Below are positions 45,910-57,999 of a stretch of DNA of 64,000 bases, one piece after another (position 1 is the stretch's first letter; each line of letters begins with the position of its first letter). The position numbers and the translations under genes were made by a program. The DNA is from Lycocorax pyrrhopterus obiensis (taxonomy: Eukaryota > Chordata > Aves > Passeriformes > Paradisaeidae), in contig JACSVZ010000024.1 of assembly GCA_014706295.1 (NCBI GenBank), positions 6,263,608 to 6,327,607 on the forward strand, read 5' to 3'. The notes under the pieces were generated by a model, which was not told the origin of the DNA, searched no databases, and saw only the letters and a list, made by a program, of their open reading frames with translations.

Positions 45910-48403
45910 CTGCTAGGTTATTTTTAAAAGACCATCATAAACAACTCCAAAGAATGCTAGACTTATATGCCTATTTTTTTGTAAAGATACTTTTATATTT
46001 AACTGATTTTAGAAGCTGGAAAGTGCTATTCCTGCTAGGTTGTTCTTGGAATATTTAACATTCTGCAATAACGTGGAAATGCTCACATAAACACTTTTAT
46101 ACACTAATTTTTTTTTTTTTTTTGGTAAGCACTGGCTTTCTGAAAACCAGCCTGACTTTTCTAAGCATCCTGCTTTTGCTACTTTATATACCCGTGGAGT
46201 TAGTCTGACATAGAAGAGGTAGAGAACCAGATCCATGTTTGTATACCTGGCTTGTGGTGCCTTGCCTTGCCTTCCTAGAGCTAGAATTCCAATATAAAGG
46301 CACTTAGCAATCCTGTCACATCTCTTTCGAAGGCAATTCTCTTGGATACACTTAATCCCTGTTCTGATTTGTTACAGGAATTTTTAGGCACAGAGGGAAA
46401 ATCCTGGGGAGTGACCTGGTTAGGAAAACCTTAACTGTAGTCCTTTAATAATTCCTGTGTTCTCATGTCACGTTCCCCTCCTGAATGAAGTTTCTCAGCC
46501 ATAAGAATCCTCTGTTGGGCTTCAGTCTGTGCTACAACGTGACATCTAGAAAAAGGAATTACTTTATTTAGGTAACAGCATTTTTCATGACCTGTAGGGT
46601 GAGAAAAAACCCCAGCCCAGCCCTCCTTGGTTTGGTGCTCTTTGCCATCGCAGAGTTCACAAAACTGTAGGAAGCACGTGATTGTGGGCATGTCTTTGTT
46701 AAGTTTTTAGCTCTCCTTTCAAGAGCAGATCAGGATGGCCCTTGGAAGTTGTGTTGATGGGGTTGTAGGAGTCAGGCCGTGCTCCCTTCCCGGGGGAATT
46801 ATCCCTGGAGTGCAGAGTGCAGGGCACAGCACTGAGCATCGCCCACAGCCAGGAGTTCCTGGGGTGCAGCTGCTGCAGGCAGGCCCCCACCTCCTTAAAC
46901 AGCAGCTCCAGCTCCTTCTGGGGATAATCTATTCCCTCTGCTGTTCAGGCAGCCTTCAAACCATTCTCATTCTCTCTCAGTGTTTTAATTGTGTCTGAGA
47001 GCTTGTAAACAAAGTTCAAGCTCTGTCTGTGACCAGTGGATTTCTTATCTCGGCACAACGGAGCCTTTCCCTCGGAGGTGGAATTCCAATGAGCACCAGC
47101 TTGGCACTGCTAACTGTCCTGGGTGTTTTTCAGGCTTCCTGCTGCTCAGTTTTGTTGTGGCAGGAGCTGCCCAGCCCCTCCTGGCTCGGGGAGGGAGCAG
47201 GAATCTGGTGGAGAGGAGCAGCTCCCAGCTCCATAGGTGATCCCTGCAGAGCAGTGGGGAAAGGCAGCGTCTGGTGTGGGCAGAGCACTTTCATCTGGCC
47301 CCAATCACCAGCTCCACGCTAATTAAAAAAGCCCTTTCATAACTATGTAAATTCTTGACTTCTGTCAACTTGTTTACAATCTGATCTTTAAATGCATTTT
47401 TAATTTCATCAAACAGCAATTAATCTACCCCCTGTTTAAATTTAAAATGCTGCTTCTAGCCCCTTCTCCAATTTAAAAACAGCAGTTACCCTTTCAAGTA
47501 GGCATTCCTGTTTGCAAGTTGGTTGCATGTATTAGCATGCTGAATAACTTACTTTATTCTCAAGCTGAAATATGCTTAAATTCGCATTAAAACAGGTGAC
47601 TTGTGTATTTCCTGAAGACAAAGGGAAAATCCATCACCTGCACCCTGTTTTTGTGTGGGAGAACAGATTATCCTAGATGCATTATTATTATTTTTCCCCC
47701 CTTAACAAAGCTTTCCTTCTTGAAGAGATCCCTGCTGTGGAAAGGCTGCCTGTTAAACAAGGGCCGTGTGGGCTCGTGGAACAATTCCATCCCCTCCACA
47801 GCTTCCCTGTCCATCTCCTCCCTGGATGTCCCACACGGGCAGTCCCAGCTTTCAGCTTTGCAGTTTCCCATAAAATCGGTGTTTTCTCCGCAGTGGGCAT
47901 GTCCAAACTGATCGAGAGCTGCGTGCAGCGCCGTGATAAGAAGAGAGATGTAATCAAATTCTTATGCTAAAGCAGCAAATTAGCATTTGGTATCAAAGGA
48001 GCACAGACAGGAATAAAGGGAAGCTGCTCGAGCCAAACCCACCGATGCCTATCTGGGTGCCGAGCAAAAAGTGGTGAAGTGCAGCCAACTCTGCTGTGCT
48101 CCCTTTGCCACTCAGAGCTACCTGAACACATCCAATGAATATTTTTCAGGAGAAGGCTGTAACCCAAGTGAGAAATGCTCCATCTGCCTCAGAACCTGTG
48201 CCACCAACTCTTGTGTTTAGTTTCTGGAGGGGGTGGGAGCAGGGTTAGGGGATGGAGACTCCCCAGACAGGACATTGAGGATTGGAGCGTGGTTTGCAGA
48301 AATACTTGAAGAGTTGATACAATTTGTTGTAGTTTGCTTATGTCTTTCACTTTCTGGAACATCTTTTACAGATATACCAGTATACTGCTGGCAGCTATTG
48401 TTA

Positions 48404-48409
48404 AATAAA
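48404..48409 (+). promoter_or_regulatory. Candidate distal CLIC4 polyA signal AATAAA
   Basis: Canonical hexamer in AT-rich sequence followed by a T-rich stretch (ctttcttttatttctg). It lies at the distance expected from the human transcript length. Confidence 0.6.
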
Positions 48410-48430
48410 ATTATATTTTCACTACCAAGC

Positions 48431-51400
48431 AGATCTTTCTTTTATTTCTGAAGATTTCATGTGTCATCCAGGACTGCAGGCTGATGGGCTGATCTACGCA
48501 ACACAACTTATTAGTAATTATAGTCTCCATTTCTAGCCTTCAGGTTTAGGCTTTTTTCAGTGGTGATGTGATTTAAGGCAGCATTGGTGTTATTTCTAAC
48601 ATTATAACCAGCTGGGGTGCCCCTGAAAGTTTAGAACTTTCTTAAAATTAAGAACAAGTTGAGAAATAATGACTTTCCACAATTTCTTTAGGAGAAGTGA
48701 GATTTTTTTTCAGATTTTAAGTGGAGAGAACAAATCTTGGTAGCCTGTTTTTCTGTGGAATACAGGTTTGCAGAGATGTGTGAGATTTGATTAAAAAGAC
48801 ATCAAAAAAATATCTCAAGTTTGGTTCACCTTTATCCCCTGAGTGGCCATTTCAGGAGCTGAGATTGAATTGATCCCATTACAGAATTCCTGGATTTCAG
48901 TGCTCTTTTCCTGGGTTTCAGATGTGTTTCTTTACTGTCTCCTGCTTTCAAAGAAGTCTCCACCACCCCAGCAAAGCCCTCCCAGCCTTGGGTTTAACCT
49001 GGCTCTGCAGAGCAGGGACCTCCAGCCACCAGTGGAAGTGTTCTCCCAGACTTCCCCAGCCTTATCCCATCCATCTCTCGGCTGCCTGCTGAGTGTTTGG
49101 GGTGTAGCTGGGCTCTGATTTTTGTTTCTGAAAGGAAATTTGTGGAATCCAGAAGACATTCCTGGAGCCTGTAATCTGGGATGCCATCGCCTGAGCTTGA
49201 GCGGGAAGGAGCAGCAAATGCAGCAATTCAAGCCTCGGTAGGATTAAATACTTTGTATTTCTGTGTGTCCCTTCCAGCCCAAACCACGATCCCTTGGTTT
49301 TACTGACTGAGGTGTGAGGTCAGAGGTGGTTTTGCTGTAAGATTTGCAGTCTTTGGTCACATAAATCCACAAGAGAGGGATGCAGGAGCCTCTCTGTGTG
49401 TGGAACACTGACAGGGAAGTGTTGAGCTGGGAATTACGACGTCCCACAGGGCAAATGTCTGGGGACATGGGACAGGTTTTGTGTGTAATCCTGATTTGCT
49501 GCTCTTACCTCGTTAATGACCTCTGTATTTTTACCAGATTTTATCACACCCCAGGTGACTCAGGTTCCTCCTGAACATCCCAGCAAGAATCCAGCTGGAT
49601 TTTGGCTCCAGAGAAAGCTGTGGAGCCCAGGGCCAAACAGTTCTGTGTAGCTGCTGACTGAGCAGTGGGAGACTTCGAGAGCTTGAGGGGAGCTGGTGAG
49701 GCTGAACATTCCCTGTGGTCTCCCTGTGCCACCTCCCTCCTCCCAAAGGTCCAATTTTCTCATTGCAAAGAGGCTGAAACACGCTGTTTGCCCAGAGTTG
49801 TGCCAATTGTGCTGTGGAAACCCCAGAAACAGTTCTCTAGTTGTTTCCTCAACTCGTTTTCCTTACAAACAGCAGCAAAATACAGAAGCTAAAAAGGCTG
49901 AGGAGACCCTGGGAGTGTCTCTGAGAGATGCACTTCCTGGTGTAGGAATAAAATAATGTGTTAGAGGGTGGTGGAGATTTTTGTGAAAAGGGAGAAACCT
50001 GGACAAACCTTTGTATTCATTGGGGTGGAAAAGGAACTTGTGCGACGTGGTTGCCTGAGGGCTCTTGGACAGGGAAAGCTGAGGAGGAGCTGAATGTTTT
50101 TGCTGTTTCTGAAAGTGTCCAGGAGAGGATGGATGTGGAGACTCATTAATCAAGAATGTGTTTAGCTGTAGTGGCTCCCAAATTCTTCTCCATGGATCAC
50201 AGGAGGCCAAGGAGAACCTTTGATGGGGAATCAGGGGATGGTGTTTAATGGGAATGGTCCATGAGGAGTTGACTGACTTTTCAATCCCAAAAGTTTAAGA
50301 ACTGCTCTTTGCTTCACTGAATTCCCTCTGCAAAAGCAAAATTCCCTGGATCTGGGGAACGGTTCCCTCCCAAGTGCTTGGGTTTGTGGGGTCCCCTGAG
50401 CTCTGTAGGCAGAGGGCTGAGACTGGAAGCAGTTGAGCCTCCCAGGAAAGACAATGCAGCAGCTCTGGCAGCAGCAGAGTGTTTTAACCTGGGTTAGTGT
50501 TTGCCAGGACTGCCAGAAGCTGCGACTGAGCAAATTGGGGTCGTGATGGCAGCGTTCAAAACCGACCCCAGTGGGGGACGTGAATTAGTCACGAGGTAAT
50601 TTCTGAAAAGTCTTAATTAAGGGGACATCCAGAGCCTGGCCTGTGACTGGGAGAGGTGAGCAGCCCTTCTCCCGCAGAGCCTCCTGCACTCGGCCTGGCT
50701 AAATTGGGGATGAGCTCTCCAAGCTGATGCTGGATGCTTTCCAGAGCTGGGAAAAGAGAACTCATGATTCTTTGACTCAAGGGAAGAACTGCTGTGTTCT
50801 TACCACTGGACAGGGAGATGAAAACAGTCGCTAAACAAAGATCAAACATGTGAACTTAATACATAAACAAACAAATCTGATGCTAAGGGACGTCTCTTTG
50901 CCTACGGCAAAGGGCTTGGCAGGACCTAGGGAATGACTTTGTCAGTTTGCACACGGAATTCTTGTTTTAAAGAGGCTGATTAAAGTGGTACTGCTCCTCT
51001 TAACGAGTCTGAAGGCAGCCTGGTTGGAACATCCCTGTCCACGCGCGGGGGGAATGTGGGGGAGAGGAGAAATGTGTGGGGCTGAGCTCTGGGTGCAGAG
51101 CACGGCAAGGCTCTAAACGATGTGTGATTCAAAACGCTGATTGGGAGCAGTCAGACACTGAAGGCAGCAGGTTTGAGAGGCTGCCAGGGAGGGAGCTCGG
51201 GCAAGGGGAGCGGCGCCTGCCCGGCCCCGCTCGGCAGCAGGGGCTGCTTTGATCTGCTGTGCGTTCCCAGCCTCCTGGGCCCGGCCTGCCCACGGGAGAT
51301 GGGACCCTGCACCACCGAGTGGGATTGCTCAGTGTTTTATCAGAAGCTGGTGATTGGAGTGGGAGCAGCAGCAGAAGCAGACAGATTTATTTGTAGTTTC

Positions 51401-53300
51401 TTCCTCCTGTCCAGTTTGCAGAGGGACAGGAACTGGTGTGGGCCAGAGTCCTGCCCAGCATGGGGACTGGTCAGTCCTGGCTGCCCATTCCCAGCATCAA
51501 GGACCCTCCATCCTCAACAGCTTCTCCTGTTTCTCCCTTGCTTCCGTGACTTTGCTGCTGCCTTTATCCAGATGTTTCTGATGCAGAGCAGCTCCAGCCT
51601 CCTGCAGGGAGCCCAGTAGCTCCAAAGAGCTTCTCCCAGCTGCTCTGTGCACGTCCTGCTGTGTGCACACAGCTCTCCCAGGGGAACTCCAGCTCCTGGA
51701 TGCTCCTGCCCTTGTGGGATGCCAGGAAAAAGATGAAGACCCCCCCAGTTGTCTTCCTGAACTGTTTCCTGCCTGAGGCTTTGAGCTGCAGTAGAGACTT
51801 TGCTGCCTTTAAACACAGAGCAGAAGAGCTGGGCCCTGTGAACAGCCACGTGGAGCTCCTGCACAGTTGTTGGAGGCTGTTTTTGGGGTGAAGTTCTTGT
51901 TGGGAAGAGCCTAAGGAGGAATAGGATGATCTGGATCCCTGGAGTTGACTTTAGAGGCCAAGAGTTCATTTTTTGTCTGTCAGGCTGTTCCCATTTGTAG
52001 TGGAAATGTAGGGAAATTAAAATGTAGGGTGAACTATTCCCCTTTCCTTGATTGTTTGGGGTTTTTTTTTATTTCATTGATTTCATTTCAAAAATTCAGA
52101 TCTTTGGAAGATTTTGGTGGTATTTCCCATCTGTAGCTACAATCATCTGAGAGCTGAGTGGAGACCCTTTGGAGGGCAGAGCTTGGCTGCTGAACCTGCC
52201 TTTAAACAGGAGCCACGATGACCTGTGCAAGGACAGAGGGTAGGAAAGTGCTGGGAGCTTTTACAGCTCCTGCTTTTGGGGATTTGAGGTGTGGGCAGGC
52301 ATGTGCTGCTTCAGCTACTTCTGAGTTTTAATTTCCTCAGGCAATAGCTCTTATAGGGACTGGGAGTTCCTGCAGTCTGTGTTTGGTTGTTTTTTAAGGC
52401 AGTGGTTGGCTCTTCATCTTGCTGCACCCACTCACCCAGGAATCAGATCCACAACAGCACAGGAACGTTTACTGCAGGCTCCGTGCTTGGGCTTGGTGGG
52501 TTTGAAGTGTTCAGGGTGAGATTTCTTCATGGGGCTTTAATTTCCCAGCTTTTTGTGGCCTTGGAGCCGGAGTCAGCACCCAGGGAGGAGTGTGAAATAA
52601 TGCTGCTCTGACCTTTGGGTAAATTCTTCTCTGTGAGCTTCCTTGAGGAGGGAAATTTTGCACACTTGCAGGCAGCTCACAGGATGGAGATTGTCCCTGG
52701 GTCCCTCCAGGCACCAGAGTGTGACAGCCCAGCTCAGGGAGTCTGAGATCCTTTTGTCCCAGCGGGCAGTGAAAGATGCACATGAGCAAAGCTTTTCACA
52801 GCGTGACTTGCCCGAGGGAGTCGTGATCCAGAGGGGTCAGTGTCCAAAACCCCTTCTCAGGCTCCTTCTCTGGGCCTTCCCGTCCAGCCCAGCCTTCCCT
52901 GATGGGCAAAACTTGCTCATCTTTCCCATGAAACCTCTGGGTTTGTAGGGGCTGCTGCCGTGCCTGAGCCAGTTGGCATTTCATTGTCTTTGGGGTGCAG
53001 GATTTGGGGCAGGCTGGGGTCAGGAGGAAGGTGATGAGAAACCTGGGGGGTGATGAGAAACCTGCTGGGGGCTCCTGAGGGCAGCTCCTGCTCCAGAGCT
53101 GAGCTGCAGGTGCTCGACTCTGGCTCCAGATGGTTTTAAGCCTGTGCTTGAGGAGGGAGAGGCTGCTGGAAGTGCTGGATGGCTGCAAGAGAAGGATCCC
53201 GAGTATCCTAACGCGACTCGGTGTCTCGGGAGCCTTTGAAGTGTTCTCCTGACATCCCTCCCGTAGCAGCACCTTTCATCCCTCGCCAGCGCTTCCCCAG
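48431..53300. other. Intergenic DNA downstream of CLIC4
   Basis: Increasingly GC-rich single-copy DNA. No gene supported; the open frames lack splice context. A perfect inverted repeat is at 50896-50912 and a two-copy 18-19-bp repeat (GTGATGAGAAACCTGGGGG) at 53031-53064. Confidence 0.6.
50896..50912. promoter_or_regulatory. Inverted repeat containing an AP-2-type site
   Basis: CTTTGCC-TAC-GGCAAAG is a perfect 7-bp inverted repeat. Its centre, GCCTACGGC, fits the TFAP2 consensus GCCNNNGGC. Binding is inferred from the motif alone. Confidence 0.4.
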
Positions 53301-56300
53301 CTGGAGCCATGAAAGGGAAACTACAGAAGCCGTAAATCCTGGCTGATAACGTCTCCAGTGGGGAGATTTCACAAGGAGCCCGAGCTGCCGCAGAAGATAA
53401 GAGAAGGCCTTGAATCCCAGGCAAGTCGGGGCTGGCTCCCGGGAAGAGCTGAGCTCCACGGCGTCGTTGGGGGTCCCTCCGGCTTCCCCGGGCGCAGGAG
53501 CTGCCTCTGGGTGCCCTGGGGTGAGGCCCCCAGCGTGGGGCAGAGCTCCCCAGCCCCGACCCCGGGGTGTTTTGGGTGGAACAGCCCCTCTGCAGGGCTG
53601 TCCTGCCGTGGTTACGCTGCTCCAAGGGTTGATCTCATCGTGCCCCTGTTTCAGCAGAACCCCCAGTGCAGAAAGGCCAGGAGGGAATCCAGCAGTCCTG
53701 ATCCCCCAGGATCCCTGCTTTGGCCACGCTGTCTGGCTGGAATGGGGGATGAAAGGCGAGGGATCTTTGTATCGTCACACTCAGAGGGCAGCCCGAAGGC
53801 TCCCAGCTTTATCAGGAGCGTTGGTTCAACAGAGGGGAAAAACAGCCTGAACTGCCAGACAGTAAATGGGAGCAATTCCTGGGAATGTTTCCTGGAGTGA
53901 ATGGGAGCGTTGTTAGTGGGCAAGCTGGAATCAGTACTGGACTCCTGATTTTATTTACTGCCTTGCTGTGGTGCTGATCTGACCCTCCAGGGATGACTTG
54001 GCTCTGTCAGGGCTGTGCTCACTCAGACTTTCTTGGAAAAGGAGCCTCGGTATCAGCTCCGCTGATGGATCTTTCCCTCTTTTTGAGCTGAAAATCCTCA
54101 AATTGCTGCCTTAGTGATTATTGGGATATAGGATAAGCCTCTCCACCTTGCCTGCTGTCACCTGTTGGAGCAGGTGATGTGGATTTGGGGGAACTGGGAA
54201 TTCTGGATCTGCTCCTGGCCTGGGGGCTTCATCTTCCGTGTGCAAAGGGTTCCTCAGGGCCCTGGAGATCCCTGTTGGACCGACAGCTCCGTGCACTGCA
54301 AACCTTCCCTTCCTGCAGCATCCTTGTCTCTTACATCCTCCTGATTTCCAGAACAGTAGGAAACAGTGGGGGGGATTCCCAGGAAGAAGTCCTGGATGCA
54401 CCAGAAGATGGAGAGCAGAGACAGGCCCAGGATCTCCTGTGTCCTGAGCTGGCAGCTCCCTACGGAGCCGCCCTTCCTGGGACACGAGGCAGGAATTCCC
54501 GGACCCCACAGGCGTCCCCAGCTTTGGAACACTGGGACAGCTCGGTGGGGGAAGGCCCCGTTCCTGCCGGCAGGGTTTGGGAATGTTTTCCCGAGGAGCA
54601 GCCGGGGCTGTGATGATCCCGCCGGCCTGTGGAGGTCAGCCTTGGCTCGGGGAATCTCCGGCGGCTCCGGGAGCAGCCGGGTCCCGGCCTCTGAGGCTGC
54701 ACCTTCCACCCAGCCGAGGTTTGCCGGCTCTCGCTGCCCTCCTGCAGCATCCCGCGGCTTTGTCTGACTGATGCAGCGGGGAGAACACGGGGACATTTGG
54801 GCTTGGCTTGGAGAAACGTTTGTCCCCCATCCCAGGGCTGCCACGTCTCCGATGTGCTGAGCTGTGCCTTCCTCTGAGGATGCAGAGGTGACCACAGATG
54901 GACCCTGGGACTCCTTTTGGTGCTTTTCTGTACTTTGGGGTGTGGTTTTCTGGGTTCCCTGGATCTGAGCCCTGTGGGTGTTACCAGAGCAATAATTCTT
55001 CTTCCCATTTCCCACCCAATCAAGCCAGGAGAGCTTTGACACCGTGGAGGCTTTGTTGGCACAGCAGCTGCTCCCAGGCTCTGCTGCTCCCTGGTAACTG
55101 TCCCCACGGAGCTCCCTGTGCCCCATCACAGCCAGGACCACGTGCAGAAGGTGGATCCCTGTTTTAGACGAGCTCGTGTTCCTTGCCATTCCCAGGTTTC
55201 TCGGGATGCCACAGAGAGTGTTATTAAGCAGATGAAAGGCCAGGGAACGAGTTTGCTGTGCTTGTGCTTGCCCAGGGCTGAGCTTTCTGCCCCTCCCCAG
55301 GTTTTCAGTGCATCCATCCTGCATCAAAGTCACTCCAAGGAGCTCCCAGAAGGACCTGTGATGGTGGTGATGGAGCAAAACCAGAGAGTGTTGTGCTGCC
55401 TGAATGGTGGCCAGGCTGAGCCGAGCAACAATTTCATCTTTTGCTTCCTGCAGCCTGTTCCATCCAAAAAGAGGGCAGCCCCTCCTTCCAGAGCCTCCCC
55501 CACCTGCCCTGCTCTTTGCTGACTTGGGCATTCCTCCTTCCACGTGTTCCAAAGATGAATGGCCCCAGCTGGAGCGCGGTGGGACTGGGCAGGGTGTGAC
55601 ATTCCTCTGCTCTGCACCGCGGGGTTTGGGGCTCACCCTGGCCGGAACGTGTGGGCAAACTCTTGGAGCTGGGCTGCTCCTTGCCAGGGCACAGAGGGAA
55701 AGGAGCCCCTGGCAGGAGGGATTGCTCTGCCCAGGACCCACAGCTGCCTCTTGCTGTTGCAGATCCTGAGGTTTGACTCTGGAGAACAGAGGGGCAGGGA
55801 GGTGCTGCTGTGCCCTGGGGATTTCAAGTAGCGGATGAGCCAGTGTAGGGCTGGGGAGCCTTGGTGGGACCATGGTCAGGGGTCTCTGGTCTCTGCTGTG
55901 CCCGTGGCTGCTTCTCCCTGCTGGTTTCCATGGGCTGTGGAAGTGCTGGAGCAGCTCTGTCTCAGGGCACGCCTGGAACCGCTGCCGGAGCTCCTGGGCT
56001 CCTCAGATCCTGGAGAGCTCTTGGCTCTGCACCCTCTCTCCAGGCCCAACTCAATGTCAGAACCACCAGGGATCTTCCTCCAGCTCCATCCCTCAGGATG
56101 TCCAGCCCCAGAGACAGGAATGTGGCTCCTGCTCATGAGTAAGGACATGCTGAGCACGGGAAGAGGCAGGAGAGGCTGGGCCAGAGCTGCTGGAGGCTTC
56201 CCTGAGGCTTTTCCTGCCCTGTGCTGTCCTGCCCTGAGCGAGGAAGTCGGGGCTGGAGGCTGCGAGGTCAAACCTGAGAGGTTAAAGTGGCTTTTCCTGG

Positions 56301-57999
56301 AATTCCATGGAAGAGAGGAGGGACTGGGAGCCTGGAGCAGGATAAATGAGGGGAAAGGGAGCATCATCTGGAGAAACAAGGACTGGGCAGAGGCAGCAAT
56401 CCCCACGGAGGGCACTGCAGTCCCAGGGAGAGGAAACCAAGGGTGCAGATTGAGGTTGGATGCTTGGAAAAAGCTCCAGCTGCTGGGGCAGTGCCCCTGC
56501 TGGGGTGAAGGCCGTGCTGGAGCACCCAGACACGTCGGGCCGGGTGAACACCGGGTGCCTGGGGCCGGGGAACAGGTTTGGTGACTCCAGCCCTGCTTCT
56601 CTGGGGTTTGTGGGCTCATCCTGGCCTGGGCCTTCCCTGTCCCACCGTAAACACACGCGCTGGATCTGGGACAAGAGTTCACATCCATATTCCTTTGGTT
56701 GGCTTCTGTCATCTGCTGCTGGTCTTGTTGGGAGCTGCAGAACAGCCCCCGGCCCTGAGAGGGATTATACAAATGAGGCTGTTGTTGCAGGGCTGTAATT
56801 TCAGAGATTTTTTTTTTCTTCTTTTCTTTCTCCTTTACTAAAAAAACCTTTTGTGCACTCTGGAGCAAGCTTGTCGTATTTCTTGGAGTCTCCAGTGACT
56901 CCTTCATCCTACAGACTTTCTGGAGTCCTTCTTGTTAGGCCGAGGACTGCATGATTCATTGTGTGCTGGAGATTTAATACTGCACGTAAAACAAGCCCAG
57001 TTCAAATTTGTTTTCTTTCTTTCCCCCTCCCCTCTTTATTTTTTTTTCCCCTTTCTTGGCTTCTCACTTACATCCTGGAATTTCTTTTTTTTTTTTTCAT
57101 GAGATATAAAATAAATATATTCCCAAATATGTCCAGGAGGAAATGATCCCGTTGGATTTTTCAGCTGCTGTTTGAAGGCCTTTAGAAACAATTTGGAGCT
57201 GTTCAGCTTTCTCAAGGCCTGGCTGGGAAGACCCTCTCCCATCTCTCCTGGATCTCCACGAACAGCTCAGCCTCTGCTGCATCTGGAGATGTCTATCCCC
57301 GACCAAAGGCTTTTTGGGGTTGCTTTTCCAAGGGTGAGATGTAGACTTTTAATGCCAAAAGGGACTTCTTTGGTTATTGTCCCACCCTGGGATCAGCAGG
57401 TGGTTCTCTGGGTCTGATGTGCTCCCAGCCATGGCTGGGATTGGGATTTTCCCAGGACAAAGTCCTCTGAGGGGCAGTGAAGTGGTGACCTGGCCCTGGG
57501 AAGAATTAATTGAAGCCTTTAATTAGAGGTTGCCTGCAGTGAGGTGCCTCTGTCCTGCCCCAGCTCCTCTTCATCTGCATTTTCCAAATCCATGGTAATG
57601 AATTCCCATCCCTCTCGGCCATGACCTGGGAATCGATGTTTCAGAGGAGCCCAAGGCTGGGTTTCCTGGGATTTGGTTCTGGTAATGAGCTCCTAGAGCA
57701 GCTCCTGACCTTTCCTGCAGCACTCCAGGAGCCTGATTTCCGAAAGGGCCTCAGCAGTCCCGCAGCAGCAGGATCAGCCTGGGGCCCATTCCCAGGATTC
57801 AGGGTCAGCCTGGAGCCCATTCCCAGGATTCAGGATTCCTGCAGGAAGGTGGGTGAGCTGCCTGAGCCCGCTGGGTGCTGATGATGCTCTGCTGTTTCCT
57901 GGGGGGCACTTGCCTCCACTCTGCCCCCTTCCCAGTGGTGTGGAGCACAGCTGGACCTCGGCATGCCAATCCCACGCCTCTGCTCATTCCCATGGAATT
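53301..57999. other. GC-rich intergenic DNA with long open minus-strand frames
   Basis: The region is rich in CTG/CAG/CCC-type triplets, so stops are scarce. It includes open minus-strand frames at 54254-55873 (539 codons) and 55876-56907 (343 codons) that show no recognised domain. A two-copy 31-bp tandem repeat lies at 57774-57835. Confidence 0.5.
57774..57835 (+). repeat. Tandem duplication, 31-bp unit, two copies
   Basis: The units at 57774-57804 and 57805-57835 begin TCAGCCTGG and end CCCAGGATTCAGG, with two mismatches. Confidence 0.85.

Larger units (their letters stand above)
44546..48430 (+). other. CLIC4: CLIC4 3' untranslated region (long)
   Basis: About 3.9 kb if the distal polyA signal at 48404-48409 is used, comparable with the roughly 3.4 kb human CLIC4 3'UTR. 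A proximal AATAAA at 45904-45909 would give a 1.4 kb UTR. It contains T runs (45632-45642, 46108-46123), a 9-bp tandem repeat at 45651-45676, and GC-rich patches at about 46710-47320 and 47720-47940. Confidence 0.65.

Noticed and set aside
47677..47970. + strand frame ending MSKLIESCVQRRDKKRDVIK as a CLIC4-downstream exon
   Set aside because: An acceptor-like tttctccgcag precedes it, but there is no partner exon, and it lies inside the probable CLIC4 3'UTR.
51173..51969. Opposed 148- and 151-codon frames downstream of CLIC4
   Set aside because: They overlap on opposite strands with no exon borders, and this is typical of the local composition.
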